Shown here: in pieces, positions 9,813 to 19,893 of the stretch
How the letters are laid out: every line of letters starts with the position of its first letter
How positions within the stretch are numbered: the stretch's first letter is position 1
NCBI GenBank assembly: GCA_027575805.1
Contig: JANBPU010000003.1
Coordinates: forward strand, 124,001-188,000
Direction: 5' to 3'
Length of the DNA stretch: 64,000 bases
DNA from: Mycoemilia scoparia
Taxonomy: Eukaryota > Kickxellomycota > Kickxellomycetes > Kickxellales > Kickxellaceae
Translations under genes and position numbers: made by a program
The notes under the pieces: model-generated
What the model was told of the DNA's origin: nothing
The model's input: the letters and a program-made list of their open reading frames with translations, nothing else
The model's database searches: none

Positions 9813-11021
9813 ATGAGATTCGCAACCATCTTTGTTCTTAGCACTCTTGCTGCCTCCAGCCTCTCTTCTCCCATTTCAGTCCGCGATGATGATGAACGTC
9901 ATGCTCTCCAAGCACCCCATCAGCCATCCTTTGTCTCTACTCGTGTTAGAAAGCCCATCCGCGTCGTTTCAGGACAGCAGGGTGCTCGCTTGCGTAAAGG
10001 TAGTCATAGTGACAGTGATAGCGATGGTAACAACACTGATGGCAATGACAGCGATGATGATCGTCTCCTCAGAAGAGATAATGACTCTGACTGGGACAGC
10101 GATAACGACACCGATGGCAACGACAGCGATGATGGCCACGCCGTTAGAGTTCGTCGCTTAGTCAGAAGAGGTCGTCGCTCTGGCCAGAATAGCGACAACG
10201 ATGACCATGGCAATGACAGCGATGGCAACAAGACCGATGGCAACAAGACCGACGGCGACGACACCGACGGCGACGACAGCGATGATAGCCACGCCATTAG
10301 AGTTCGCCGTTTAGTCAGAAGAGGTCGTCGCTCTGGCCAGAATAGTACCAACAACAGCGACAACGATGACCATGGCAATGACAGCGATGGCAACAAGACC
10401 GACGGCGACGACACCGACGGCGACGACAGCGATGATGGCCACGCCATTAGAGTTCGCCGTTTAGTCAGAAGAGGCCGTCGCTCTGGCCAGAATAGTACCA
10501 ACAACAGCGACAACGATGACCATGACAATGACAGTGATGGCAACGACACCGATGGCAACAACACCGATGACGATCGTCTCCGCAGAAGAGATGGTGGCCC
10601 TGACTGGGACAGCGACAATGACGATAATGGCAATGAGAGTGACAATGGCCATTATAATAACATCGCTCAGGTTGCTCAGCAACCATCCATTGCTCCGTCT
10701 CCAGATGTTCAGTCTGCTGGTGTGACTCCAGGTGGCCAAGATGCTCCCTTGCCCAGTGGAAACCATAGTGACAGCGACGATGATGGTAACCACAGCGATG
10801 ACGACTACTATGACTGTGATTGGGACCAATTTAGAAACAAGTTCAGCTCAGAACTCAAGAATCTTTTTAAACCTGGCTATCAAGGTTCCTCCTCAACTTC
10901 GAGCAAAATCGCGAATTGTGCTCTTCCTTCCAGTGTCATAAACCAGATCAAAGCCATAAACAATGGCTACATCAGTGATGATGGTGGCTATGGCGACGAT
11001 GATGGATACGACTCTAACTAG
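9813..11021 (+). CDS. Secreted acidic tandem-repeat protein with Ca-loop-like and dibasic motifs
   Basis: 402 aa, single exon, no family recognised. Residues 1-19 (MRFATIFVLSTLAASSLSS) are a clear signal peptide. The body alternates acidic stretches rich in D, N, S and G (units such as DSDGNNTDGNDSDDD) with basic cassettes (HAVRVRRLVRRGRRSGQNS, three near-identical copies starting at nucleotides 10134, 10287 and 10437). The D-x-D/N-x-D/N-G pattern resembles thrombospondin type-3 or dockerin calcium loops. The cassettes hold several Arg-Arg sites of the kind cut by Kex2, so processing into acidic peptides of about 35-40 residues is possible. Many N-x-S/T sequons are present. The C-terminal 80 residues are different: two cysteines and a helical patch (WDQFRNKFSSELKNLF). 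Candidates are a cell-wall or spore-coat calcium-binding protein, or a precursor of repeated peptides. Function unknown. Confidence 0.85.
   Translation: MRFATIFVLSTLAASSLSSPISVRDDDERHALQAPHQPSFVSTRVRKPIRVVSGQQGARLRKGSHSDSDSDGNNTDGNDSDDDRLLRRDNDSDWDSDNDTDGNDSDDGHAVRVRRLVRRGRRSGQNSDNDDHGNDSDGNKTDGNKTDGDDTDGDDSDDSHAIRVRRLVRRGRRSGQNSTNNSDNDDHGNDSDGNKTDGDDTDGDDSDDGHAIRVRRLVRRGRRSGQNSTNNSDNDDHDNDSDGNDTDGNNTDDDRLRRRDGGPDWDSDNDDNGNESDNGHYNNIAQVAQQPSIAPSPDVQSAGVTPGGQDAPLPSGNHSDSDDDGNHSDDDYYDCDWDQFRNKFSSELKNLFKPGYQGSSSTSSKIANCALPSSVINQIKAINNGYISDDGGYGDDDGYDSN
10134..10586 (+). repeat. In-frame tandem repeat, units of 153 and 150 bp, third copy diverged
   Basis: Three copies of a 50-51-codon module starting at 10134, 10287 and 10437. 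The basic cassette is almost identical at DNA level (CACGCCATTAGAGTTCGCC...), while the acidic part differs by insertion or loss of GAT-GGC-AAC type triplets. The pattern suggests recent expansion by unequal crossing-over or slippage within the gene. Confidence 0.85.
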
Positions 11022-12485
11022 GATTCCATACCGAATTTCCCAGTCACTTTAGGAGTTATTTCAACTCTATCGACCATTTTTGCTTTACCTAAGCTTTTAT
11101 GAAGTGACCTTTATTTACATTATAGCTATCAAGCTTACCATTTAACATATACACGTATAAAAAACATCCCTATGTCATTTCACTCTTATTCATAATTATC
11201 ACTTTTGCAATAAATTCAATAAGTACAGATTAAATTGTGTGTGATAGCGCTAATAGCCTTGTAGTATTCATTGCTTGCTCATACAGTCAGATCATCTATC
11301 TGACCCCATACAGTGAGAAATGAACAAAAAGGACTTCATAGAATATTTTTGACTATACTTAAAAATGACGCGTTAATTTGTGGCGCGTGCTATTCTTGAG
11401 ACTTTAGGCAGAATTTATTTTATACTAATAAAAGTAAACATTTAATAAACAAATAAGTAAATAATTCCCTCTAAAAATAATTTACCCAATTTATTTTTTA
11501 GGCATTATCCGATATGTAACACTTGGCGCAATTACTTGTGTGCACACTTTCCTGTATTCTTGTAGAAACTTTCATAGTGCAAAGCTCAGGGCATTCAAAA
11601 TACACCAAAGCTATGCTTCAAGGTGTGAACCCCTACATTTATATTTCTTACTCAATTTTAACAAGAGTATAATTACACTGCCTAGTTTGATTGTTCGAAT
11701 ACTACTGAGCATAATACCTGAATCATCGCTAGGAAGTTTCAGGTCAAAGCCACAAACCAAATGTATATTTGAATATCTCAGGTCCTGTCTTTATGGGGCT
11801 CTGTAAGGGTGTATGACATTATACATATAAATACCTATACCGGGCAATGTATATTATGTTATAAACCACTGCGCCAAAAGGCGGAACCACTCTCTGGGAG
11901 GGTAGAACTTGCTATTTACGACATATTAAACAGTGGCTGAACTATAAATTGGTTACACAAATTATTATAGCGTAGCTTGTTTATTTGTGTATTAAATATT
12001 TATTTTTTATTAGTGTGAAAAATGTTGGAAAATTTCCATATATACTCAGGGATACCACACAAACTCCACACAATGACACGTCATTTTTAGTATAGTCAAG
12101 GCGAATCTATGAAGCAATCGAGATGTTTGGCACTGTTTGGGGGTAAAGTGGTGGACCTGACAGTGTGGCCCAACAATACCTGCCCCAGAGCATAATGTCA
12201 ACTCATGGTTGGAGTTGGGAACAGTGCCAATGATTGTTAATATAGTCACCTGCCTGGATAACTTGAAAATAGAGCATAATATGTTAAGTATTTTGATATA
12301 AACATACTAATGACTGCTTCATATTATACCCCCTCACCCTTAGACTCATGTAGTCTTGCTTCACATATTCTTTTGACTTCAAAGTCAAAACATATAAATA
12401 AGCTTTCATCTACCTTATTTTCCAAGCCTTTATTTCAAAATTTCTCACTATATTCCCAAACTTTTTGGAATTTTGCTCCATCACC
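11022..12485. other. Intergenic, about 1.46 kb
   Basis: Very AT-rich, with no gene, tRNA or MITE copy I can support. The last 100 bp is CT-rich leader for the gene at 12486. Confidence 0.45.
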
Positions 12486-13886
12486 ATGTTCCATTTTATC
12501 TCTATGCTTCTATGCATTCTTGTCATCGCTTCCCAAGCTATTGTAGTATCCACACCATCTGCCAATACCTTCTTTACAACCGTCATTAGTGACCTCATGC
12601 AAAGCTGCAAAAATATTTCTTCCTACTTCTCCTCTACTTACATCTCTGTTGTTCACGATGTCCTTTTCCAATGTCCTAAAGCAGAGACAGCGGTCTCCAA
12701 CCAGTACCTTGTAATTTTTGCGGGTCTTTTCCTCTTCTTTTCTGCTTCTTTTTTTGCTGTCGCAATTGCTCTGTATAACCAACAGCAAACGCTCTTCAAA
12801 TATATTGAGATTGTTGCCAAAGCCGCAAATGACAACAATGTCAGCTTCAAACAACAGTTCAATGAAATCAAGAAATCTCTCGATTCCCTGGACGCCAAGC
12901 TTGCTAAAATCGTTGCTTCGAAACCTGTATACTCTTCATCTTCAGTATCCACTGACGACAATGAAGTAGCATTCAGCTCATCAGCTAAGGTCGGTCAGCC
13001 ACAGGAAACCTCAACAATTCTTCAAACGCCTGTGCGCAATAAGCCTTCCATGATGCTTTCGCCAGTTTCCTGCTCATCAGCTAAGGTCTTCCAGCCACAG
13101 GAAACCTCAACAATTCCTCAAACTCCTGTGTGCAATAAGCCTTCCATGATGCTTTCGCCAGTTTCCTGCTCATCAGCTAAGGTCTTCCAGCCACAGGAAC
13201 ACCAAACTACTCCTCAGACACCATGCTCTAATAAAAATAGGGCTAGTCGCAGTGGAGATGTCCTGGCCGAGTTTCACCAGGGTCCTACAAACCGGAAAAC
13301 ATTTCTTCCTTCTCCATCAAAAAGCAATAGACTACAGACATCCTTGATACACAACAAAAGTACCAAACTCTACACCCCACCACCACCACCAGTCTTTTCT
13401 GTTAACAAAAAGCATGTTCGTGGAGTTCAAAAGTCCCAAGATGAAGTTTACCAAAGAGATGCACTCGACAATAGTATTGCCTACTTCGACGTTATTGCGG
13501 ATACAAAGCAGGTCGAAAATCTTGTAGAGCAAAACTTTGATCTTTCCCTTGAAATAAAGTTCTTGGAAGAGTCGATAAGCGATGCTACTGAGCTCCTTTC
13601 TAATGAGGGAGTCGAGAGGCTGAACAAGTCTATTCAGCAGAGGAACATCAAGGCGGCCCGGGAAACGTCAAATCCAGACCTCCCTGCATATTACAAGCGC
13701 GTTGAAACCATAGCAAGCACAGAGTGGGCCGAGGAAGGTTCTTCGCACTATGAACTCTGGCTTAAGTGCAGGGAAATGGCCGAATTGACTCGTGTAAATC
13801 TAGAGCTAAAGTCCAAGTATAAAAATCTCATGGGAATAAATGACGACTTGTTTAAAATATCTTCTACAGATAGCAATTTAAATTAA
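12486..13886 (+). CDS. Unrecognised two-TM protein with 32-residue repeats and C-terminal coiled coil
   Basis: The ATG at 12486 is preferred; the frame stays open upstream only through non-ATG codons. 466 aa. Residues 1-24 (MFHFISMLLCILVIASQAIV) form a signal peptide or first membrane segment. Residues about 73-97 (LVIFAGLFLFFSASFFAVAI) are a second hydrophobic segment. An amphipathic helix follows (FKQQFNEIKKSLDSLDAKLA). Residues about 163-240 hold two full and one partial copies of a 32-residue repeat (SSAKVFQPQETSTIPQTPVC...), period exactly 96 bp. The last 150 residues are helical and charged (QVENLVEQNFDLSLEIKFLE, NLELKSKYKNLMGINDD), likely a coiled coil. No known family. The neighbouring secreted repeat gene suggests an accessory, lineage-specific stretch. 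Confidence 0.7.
   Translation: MFHFISMLLCILVIASQAIVVSTPSANTFFTTVISDLMQSCKNISSYFSSTYISVVHDVLFQCPKAETAVSNQYLVIFAGLFLFFSASFFAVAIALYNQQQTLFKYIEIVAKAANDNNVSFKQQFNEIKKSLDSLDAKLAKIVASKPVYSSSSVSTDDNEVAFSSSAKVGQPQETSTILQTPVRNKPSMMLSPVSCSSAKVFQPQETSTIPQTPVCNKPSMMLSPVSCSSAKVFQPQEHQTTPQTPCSNKNRASRSGDVLAEFHQGPTNRKTFLPSPSKSNRLQTSLIHNKSTKLYTPPPPPVFSVNKKHVRGVQKSQDEVYQRDALDNSIAYFDVIADTKQVENLVEQNFDLSLEIKFLEESISDATELLSNEGVERLNKSIQQRNIKAARETSNPDLPAYYKRVETIASTEWAEEGSSHYELWLKCREMAELTRVNLELKSKYKNLMGINDDLFKISSTDSNLN
12977..13205 (+). repeat. Tandem repeat, 96-bp unit, about 2.4 copies
   Basis: CTCATCAGCTAAGGTC recurs at 12977, 13073 and 13169, exactly 96 bp apart. The units are nearly identical through CTTCCATGATGCTTTCGCCA, and the period is a multiple of three, so the reading frame is kept. 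Confidence 0.9.
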
Positions 13887-14435
13887 TGTATATGTAATTT
13901 CTTTTATTATTGTTGTTGTATTTTTATCGTTTAGAATTCTTGTAAATTATATGTAATAGCAAATAAAATAATGAAATAAAATTTAAATTGGGTGTTTAAT
14001 GTAGCTATTGCAATATGTGACTCAGTAGAAATAAAATGATTGCAAATGTAACTTTTAGGGCAATTGATAATTCCATAAAGCAAGGGCAATATTGTGTTTT
14101 TGCCAGAATGACAGTTCTTTAGGGGAGCTTTTTAGCAATGTGCGAATATATGAATATTTACATATATACTTTGCTCTATTTGATGCTAGGTTAAAAAACA
14201 CATGAATGCTTTAAAATTGGAAAGTAAAACCTGGAATTTTATTTTGTAGCTGGGACCAATTCAGTCCTGTTCTATCATTAATCAGGGAGGGGGGGGGGTG
14301 AAAATCGACAATATTAAATAAACGAACCATAATAGCCATTACTTTGATATAAAATGATATTCTTTTATAGAGCCATAATCCTGGACGTTACATGCTAAAA
14401 AGAATATCACACATATTGTAGAAAATTGATTAATA
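13887..14435. other. Intergenic, 549 bp
   Basis: AT-rich flank with AATAAA-like signals around 13963-13980 (3' end of the gene at 12486) and an uninterrupted run of about 10-12 G near 14286-14298. No gene seen. Confidence 0.4.
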
Positions 14436-14985
14436 ATGTTCCAGCGAAAAACAGACGGTACCTTTACTACGGGAACTGTAGTTGAAGAGCATGTCACCCG
14501 ACCAAGTGATGATTTAAATATCACTGCTGAGGTCGACTTTCAACGTAAAATACGCTCAGAGACAGACCAAATATATAACTCCCTTAACGAATTGATAAAC
14601 ACTTGTTCGGTAGGCATTGAATATTCTAAATTATGACAACTAGAGAATATATACCCTATATTATACAAACATTACTAAGTAATGAATAACATACATATAT
14701 TGCAAATAGCTACAAAATAAAGACAAGTCTACTTTGACACAGGAAAAATATATGATGAAAGCTATGGCCTCATCGATGGTCAAATCTGCAGAAACATTGT
14801 TTTCAATCACCGTTGAGCTGAAGCGTGCACACTTATTCGACTTCCATGCTCTTTCTGCCATTGCCGAGGAAAGGAAAAAAGAGCTACGCCTTGAAATATC
14901 TCAAAAACAGATGGAAATCGGCAGATTAAAGGCTCTGATGTCTGGCAAAGCCCAAAAAACATCTGAAATGGCGGTTGAATCATAA
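14436..14985 (+). CDS. MED22: Mediator complex subunit 22 (Med22/Surf5 family)
   Basis: Two exons, 14436-14609 and 14743-14985, intron phase 0 (GTAGGC...GACACAG). An alternative acceptor at 14727 would add five residues. About 138 aa. Exon 1 carries the helix VDFQRKIRSETDQIYNSLNE; exon 2 carries EKYMMKAMASSMVKSAETLF, then SITVELKRAHLFDFHALSAI. This matches the Med22 head-module helices, in which a conserved V-x-A-x-x-L helix is followed by LK and a 'DF' turn. Med22 sits in the Mediator head with Med11 and Med17 and contacts the pre-initiation complex. The length fits small fungal Med22 (120-150 aa). The homology is moderate, as usual for this fast-evolving family. Confidence 0.65.
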
Positions 14986-15348
14986 TGGTATATTTTAGTA
15001 GTTTTTGGGGCTTGTATCTATATTATTTAATTCAATACTAAAATATGGTAAAATTTCGCTTGGAATCAAATATTTGGTAGGCAGAAATGGGCCCTCAGAT
15101 TTTTGTCTAGCCACAAGCCATTTGGTATGCAATGTCCTGGAACATACCATTTTTGTATATGGCCTTGTGAACTTTGACCATGCTTTATCCTATGTTAAGG
15201 AAAAATCAACATAGCAATTAATCAGAAAAGCAACCTGTTGTTTAATTTTAGATGAATTTATTGACATTTTCAGTGACAACCAATTCATGGTTTATGATGG
15301 TTTTTGCCATATGCCGACTGTAAACTGAAGAAACAAAGAAAATGCGGT
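14986..15348. other. Intergenic, convergent gene ends, 363 bp
   Basis: Between two convergent genes. A short open frame here looks like chance. No repeat copy seen. Confidence 0.4.
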
Positions 15349-17024
15349 TTAAAGCTCATCGTGTTCACCCTTCTTTTCGTCTACCACCTTTTCCTCCTTC
15401 TTTTCATCAGCAGCTGGCTTCTCCTTTTCGTTCTCAGAAACATCGGAGGCTTTTCCGGAGAAAACGTTGAGGATGTTCTGGCGAATAGAGAAGTTATCAA
15501 GATTAGCAGGAGCAAGGGTGCTCTTTGAGACAATGTTGAGAAGTCGCTTGGACTCCTTGGTGATAAAGTCAGAGGCATCGTTGGCCTTTTCCATAACCTT
15601 GATATAGTATTTGGCAAACTTGACTTGAGTGTTGTCAGAGAATTCCTGAGCAACCTTCTTGGCACGCTCAATGAGCTTCTTGCGTTCCTTGTTGGTAGCA
15701 GCAACGTATTTGCGAGCAATCGCATCAAGAGCAGCAATGCGGCCGGCGGTGGCGTCAAGGGTTCCTTGGGCGCTACGCTTTGTTCCAGCATGCTTGTTGA
15801 CAAAGTTTACCAATGTCTCCAAGGAGCGATCGTGGGCGCTAAACTCAATGGGCTTGGCGTCCTTTCCAGCCGGGAACATGTAAATAGTAGGGAATCCGTT
15901 AACAGTAACCCTAGGATAATAAAAAATACATTATGTTATTGGTTATGAGAGCCATATTCATCAGATAGTTGATTACTTGTATTCAGACCTAAAACCGAAA
16001 ATACATACTTTTCGCTGATTTTGGTATCCTCGCTTGCATCATAATTGGCAATAACCACAGATGGTTCGTTGGCGAAAACCTCGGAAAGCTTGGCATAGAT
16101 GGGGGCTAAGTAAAGTTACCAATGATTATGTCAGAAATATAAAAATACACGAGTTTGTAAGGTCTTTTAGGAAAAACGAGAAAATGCTTACCAAGCTTCT
16201 TGCAGTGGCCGCACCAGGGAGCATAGAATTCAACAAGAGTATACTTTTCAGGATCCAAGGCAACTTCGTCAAACTTGTCGTAGGTGAGTTCGGTGATGTA
16301 GGAAATAGGCTTCTTAATGTGTGGAGTCAATCCTGAAATATATGATAATATAAGGTATTAGAATACTGGAATTTGTACCTATCACACAACATGAATTTAA
16401 TCCAAAACTTACCTGTCTTTTCCTTAACAAAGCTGGCAAAAGAGTCAAGATCGCGGCCACCATTGTAATCTTCAGGATCCTTTGTTTCTCCCTTAGGGAA
16501 CCACTTGATAGTTGGGAATCCCTTGATATCAAAGCGGGTGCCAAGATCACGATGCTCATCAGCATCAAGTTTAGCAATAATGACGTCGTCCTTGTGTGCA
16601 GCAAATGCAGTGGCTAGCGAAGCATAGTCCTATTTTAGATGAATATTGAGGCGAGTTTACTTTGGCTGGTCGTATATATAGATACAACTAGAGAACAGAG
16701 CATATTTGGAACTAGAAGTACCTCTGCCATGGCTTGGCAATGACCACACCAAGGAGCGTAGAACTTTACAAGAGCGGGCTTGGACCCATCAATGATCTAT
16801 AGAAAGAGATAGAGGGCATATGTTTGTGGTAAATACTGCTGCAAGCTATATAATGCATCATTTGGCAAAAGCTAAAGTGAAATTCACGACTTTACCTTGT
16901 CAAAGTTCTTGTCGTTCAAAACAACAAGATCAGCGGCATCATTTGGTGCATCTGATGCACCAACAAATGAGGCAATTGTAAGGGCTATGCCAATACAGGC
17001 AGAGAGAGCTTTTTTCCCGAACAT
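15349..17024 (-). CDS. ER protein disulfide isomerase, ERp38/P5-like (two thioredoxin domains plus ERp29C), HDEL
   Basis: Six exons on the minus strand: 17024-16896, 16796-16722, 16629-16413, 16332-16192, 16105-16009, 15910-15349; all GT-AG and all phases agree (406 aa). Residues 1-22 are a signal peptide ([19 protein letters not shown]). Two thioredoxin domains each carry the active site YAPWCGHC (exons 2 and 4), with the typical KLDAD and cis-proline GFPTI blocks. The C-terminal 140 residues are Lys/Glu-rich and all-helical, matching the ERp29 C-terminal domain that defines this subfamily. The protein ends in KKGEHDEL, a classic ER retention signal. It forms and rearranges disulfides in secretory proteins. 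Introns tend to fall right after the CGHC regions, so each active-site loop sits at an exon end. Confidence 0.93.
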
Positions 17025-17213
17025 AGCTTGGTCGTATTCCTTTTACCTTTTATATGTGAAGAAGGTAAGCTAAAATAAACAAACGTTGTAAAAGAAACCA
17101 AGAAATAAGAAGCAGAGCAACAAAGCGACACAGACGGTATATTATTGTCTTGAGGCAGCCTCAGCATTCCAGGCGCTTAGAGGCATTCATTCATGTTCAG
17201 TTGATGCATAGTT

Positions 17214-17362
17214 GGCAAGACTCCAACAAAAGGGAACAGACAGAGGCCCTATACATTCCCTGCAAAATCAGTCCATAAGCTATGCATTTTAGCTGGAGTC
17301 TCGGCAATGATTGGCCAGTATCCAAGGTAATATCCTAGCACCCTTTTAGAGGCGACTCTGCC
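17214..17362 (-). mobile_element. MITE family 2, copy 3 (149 bp, inverted)
   Basis: Perfectly placed 4-bp direct repeats AGTT (17210-17213 and 17363-17366) flank GGCAAGACTCC...AAAGGG on the left and CCCTTTTAGAGGCGACTCTGCC on the right, an inverted repeat of about 20 bp. The interior carries the CATTTTAGCTGGAG core, the reverse complement of the other copies. Confidence 0.88.
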
Positions 17363-17511
17363 AGTTACTAACAAGCCCACGCAATCACACTGACGATCAT
17401 GATTTGACAGCAACTGAGGCAGTAAAGAAGGCTGATTACTGTTTAAGGTTGTTTACCATGGCAGTAAGCCATTCTGATGATAAATCATTTTATTGCTCCT
17501 AGGGAGGTGGC

Positions 17512-17637
17512 TATACGGGTGATTATTTTTGAAGTGCTAAAGCATAGCATACAGTATAATACAGGTTGGCCAATATATGTATGATTAAACTGGCCTACTA
17601 GTAAAAATTGACCCTTCAAAAAAATAGCTACCCATAC
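17512..17637 (+). mobile_element. MITE family 1, copy B
   Basis: Left end TATACGGGTGATTATTTTTG, right end TTGACCCTTCAAAAAAATAG then CTACCCATA: an imperfect inverted repeat of about 25 bp. The inner TGGCCTACTAGTAAAAATTG matches the outer element at 44619-44857. Confidence 0.75.
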
Positions 17638-17833
17638 CCATATGCTACATACACGCTAGTGGTAAGCCATGCTAGCAAAATTTGAAAACTGATATCCCAT
17701 AACGAAGAATATAATTTAACTTTCCTTTCTAGCTACAATGTCTAGATCTGTTTTGCAAACGTCTCTTTTGTTTAATTTCTTTTCATTGTTTTCTTTATAG
17801 CCTTGAATATTTGTGTCTTTGTTCCCAAGAGAC

Positions 17834-19750
17834 ATGAGTCGAAAGTCTTTTGGCGGGCCGGATAGGCTGCTTTCTACTACTCCCAAACGTAGCCCTGCAA
17901 GCCAATCTGCACATATTTCCGAAAACTCTTTGTTTACCATGGGAGGCGCAAAACAGCCAGAGCGGGACAACACAGTAAATAAAAGCCAGCAATCACCATC
18001 GGCAAGAGCAAAAAGGTCCTCATCTCCATGGGTACGCTCTGAGGCTGAAAAGGCTCTAAAGGAGCGCGCAACGAAAGTATATACACGCAAGCACGTCATC
18101 CGTCTGCGCATCAATATCCTGGGAGTTATTTTACTGACATGGTTACTCCATACTGACTGGTATACCCGAATCGAATTTTTTTTAGAAAAAGCCAAAGTAC
18201 CACCAGTTGCAATAGAAAGTATCCATATTATAGTCTATGTGATGCTCTTTTACAACATCATTGAAGCAATATGGAGTATGCTTAAAAAGCCTAAAGATAT
18301 CGATTATCTTTCTCAAACACCTGATGTCAAGAGATCCAAAGGCACACTTTCGGGATCTCGTAGCCAAATCAATAGTCCCCCGAGGAACACATCTCCATCT
18401 AGATACAGATCGATTTCTCGTCAGGATCTAATGAATGAGTTCTCAACACCCGTTCGCAACCAATCCATCTTTAGTCCGGGATCGATATCAAGACCGCCGA
18501 CTACGCCACTTAGTGTTCGGAGCATAAGAAGAAGCACTGCCGGAGACATGATAGACATTCGGGAGCTGGACAGTATGCTGAACCAAGGCCGCAAATCTCC
18601 GGGTGTTGATGGTGATTCGCCATTTGCCACGCCTTTAAGAAATACAGAGAATGACAACAATTTTGCCACACCAACACCACGCCTCCCAATTGCTGGTATG
18701 GGCTTTTCACAGTTTGGTGGAGGACCAGACTCTTCCCTATCAACTCCCCTACAACAGCGCCTGACCTCAATGCCAGAATTTTCTGTCTATCACACAGCAA
18801 CTCCTTTGCGTAGAACCATGGGGCCAGGTGATTCTTCAAAGACTAGAAAATCGCAGCCCATTGGAAACCAGGAGTACTTGGATCCAGATGAGGTCATACA
18901 TCAATTTGGAATAGCTGCCGACCTTCCTGCCTTTATAGAAAACATGCGCAAATGGTTTACTAAGCATATACTCAGGCCCCTTCAAAAGCAAGTTGAGGAG
19001 ATGGATGACCTACTTCAAAACAATAATATGGGTCAGCTTGCTTGTACACAAGCCACGTCCAATGACCCCGTTTCCTTGCTATATTCTCAGCCCCCACAAC
19101 CACCGCAACAGACAACAACTTCTCTCTTCGGTCTTGGATCAAGCATTAATACTCAGCAGCTATCAAATCCCACCAGCCTTGAGGATTTAGCTAAAAATTA
19201 TCCCAATGGACAAATTACCAAGCAGCGCTTGTCACTTGAATGCTATCTGTCTATTCCGGGTTATGACAACTTCAGAATTAGAGGATATGTTCTCAATCGC
19301 ATTAGCGAGCTTTCTAGAGGCGGCGTTCTTTCTGATTATTCCTGGGATTCAGGAACCAGATCTTCTGGCACCTTCCAATGGAAAGAGAGCACCCACCCAC
19401 CCGACTCTCAGCTCTTGTTCCATTTCTTTTGTACTTTTATGGATCAGTGCATGCCCCTATCCCAAAAAATGAACCAAGTCTTTACAAAAAAGTACGTGGC
19501 GATATTTGGCGATAATCTTGAAACTAATCTACCCATCAAAATCGTACAAGTGTCTAAGCGTAACCCGCACTTTAGCATTCTATCAAAAAATGTCTTTTAC
19601 GACACTGCATCTGGCCGTAATAATCTATTTATCACTCTTGTCTTGTTTGTCCTGAAAATTAAGCAAGATTGTGCTGGTTACCTAAATCTCGTTAATCTGG
19701 ATAGCAAGCAGATCAATCTTTTGTCTGTTGTTGATGATTCAAACAACTAA
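17834..19750 (+). CDS. TMEM209-like nuclear-envelope protein (cytochrome b561 N-terminal-like family)
   Basis: Single exon; the first ATG in frame is at 17834 (638 aa). Residues about 90-115 (ILGVILLTWLLHTDWYTRIE) and 130-155 (SIHIIVYVMLFYNIIEAIWS) are two membrane segments. A long Ser/Pro/Thr-rich linker follows with many SPxR/K and TP sites. The last 280 residues are the conserved soluble domain: LPAFIENMRKWFTKHILRPL, RGYVLNRISELSRGG, HFFCTFMDQCMP, and the end block GRNNLFITLVLFVLKIKQ. This order (two TM, linker, PF09786-type domain) is that of TMEM209, a nuclear-envelope protein reported to bind Nup205 in animals. The match is good; the fungal function is unstudied as far as I know. Confidence 0.8.
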   Translation: MSRKSFGGPDRLLSTTPKRSPASQSAHISENSLFTMGGAKQPERDNTVNKSQQSPSARAKRSSSPWVRSEAEKALKERATKVYTRKHVIRLRINILGVILLTWLLHTDWYTRIEFFLEKAKVPPVAIESIHIIVYVMLFYNIIEAIWSMLKKPKDIDYLSQTPDVKRSKGTLSGSRSQINSPPRNTSPSRYRSISRQDLMNEFSTPVRNQSIFSPGSISRPPTTPLSVRSIRRSTAGDMIDIRELDSMLNQGRKSPGVDGDSPFATPLRNTENDNNFATPTPRLPIAGMGFSQFGGGPDSSLSTPLQQRLTSMPEFSVYHTATPLRRTMGPGDSSKTRKSQPIGNQEYLDPDEVIHQFGIAADLPAFIENMRKWFTKHILRPLQKQVEEMDDLLQNNNMGQLACTQATSNDPVSLLYSQPPQPPQQTTTSLFGLGSSINTQQLSNPTSLEDLAKNYPNGQITKQRLSLECYLSIPGYDNFRIRGYVLNRISELSRGGVLSDYSWDSGTRSSGTFQWKESTHPPDSQLLFHFFCTFMDQCMPLSQKMNQVFTKKYVAIFGDNLETNLPIKIVQVSKRNPHFSILSKNVFYDTASGRNNLFITLVLFVLKIKQDCAGYLNLVNLDSKQINLLSVVDDSNN

Positions 19751-19893
19751 TTTTATAAAAGCTATAGTGACACAATTAAAGACTGAAAAAATATACCCTT
19801 TATAACAGGAAGCTGCCAATCAATGAGTGGAAGATGTTTATGCTATTCTTTATTAAATATCATTGAGTTGAGTTACTTGCAAAGATCATTATC

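Larger units (their letters stand above)
17025..17833. other. Intergenic, about 0.8 kb, contains two MITEs
   Basis: Divergent spacer between the disulfide isomerase and the TMEM209-like gene. It holds a family-2 MITE (17214-17362) and a family-1 MITE (about 17512-17637); the remainder is AT-rich. Confidence 0.5.

Noticed and set aside
10004..10645. Antisense open frames and CRISPR-like regularity across the secreted repeat gene
   Set aside because: The repeats are in-frame coding units of 150-153 bp with no spacer structure, and the antisense frames are Ser/Leu shadows of the Asp/Gly codons.
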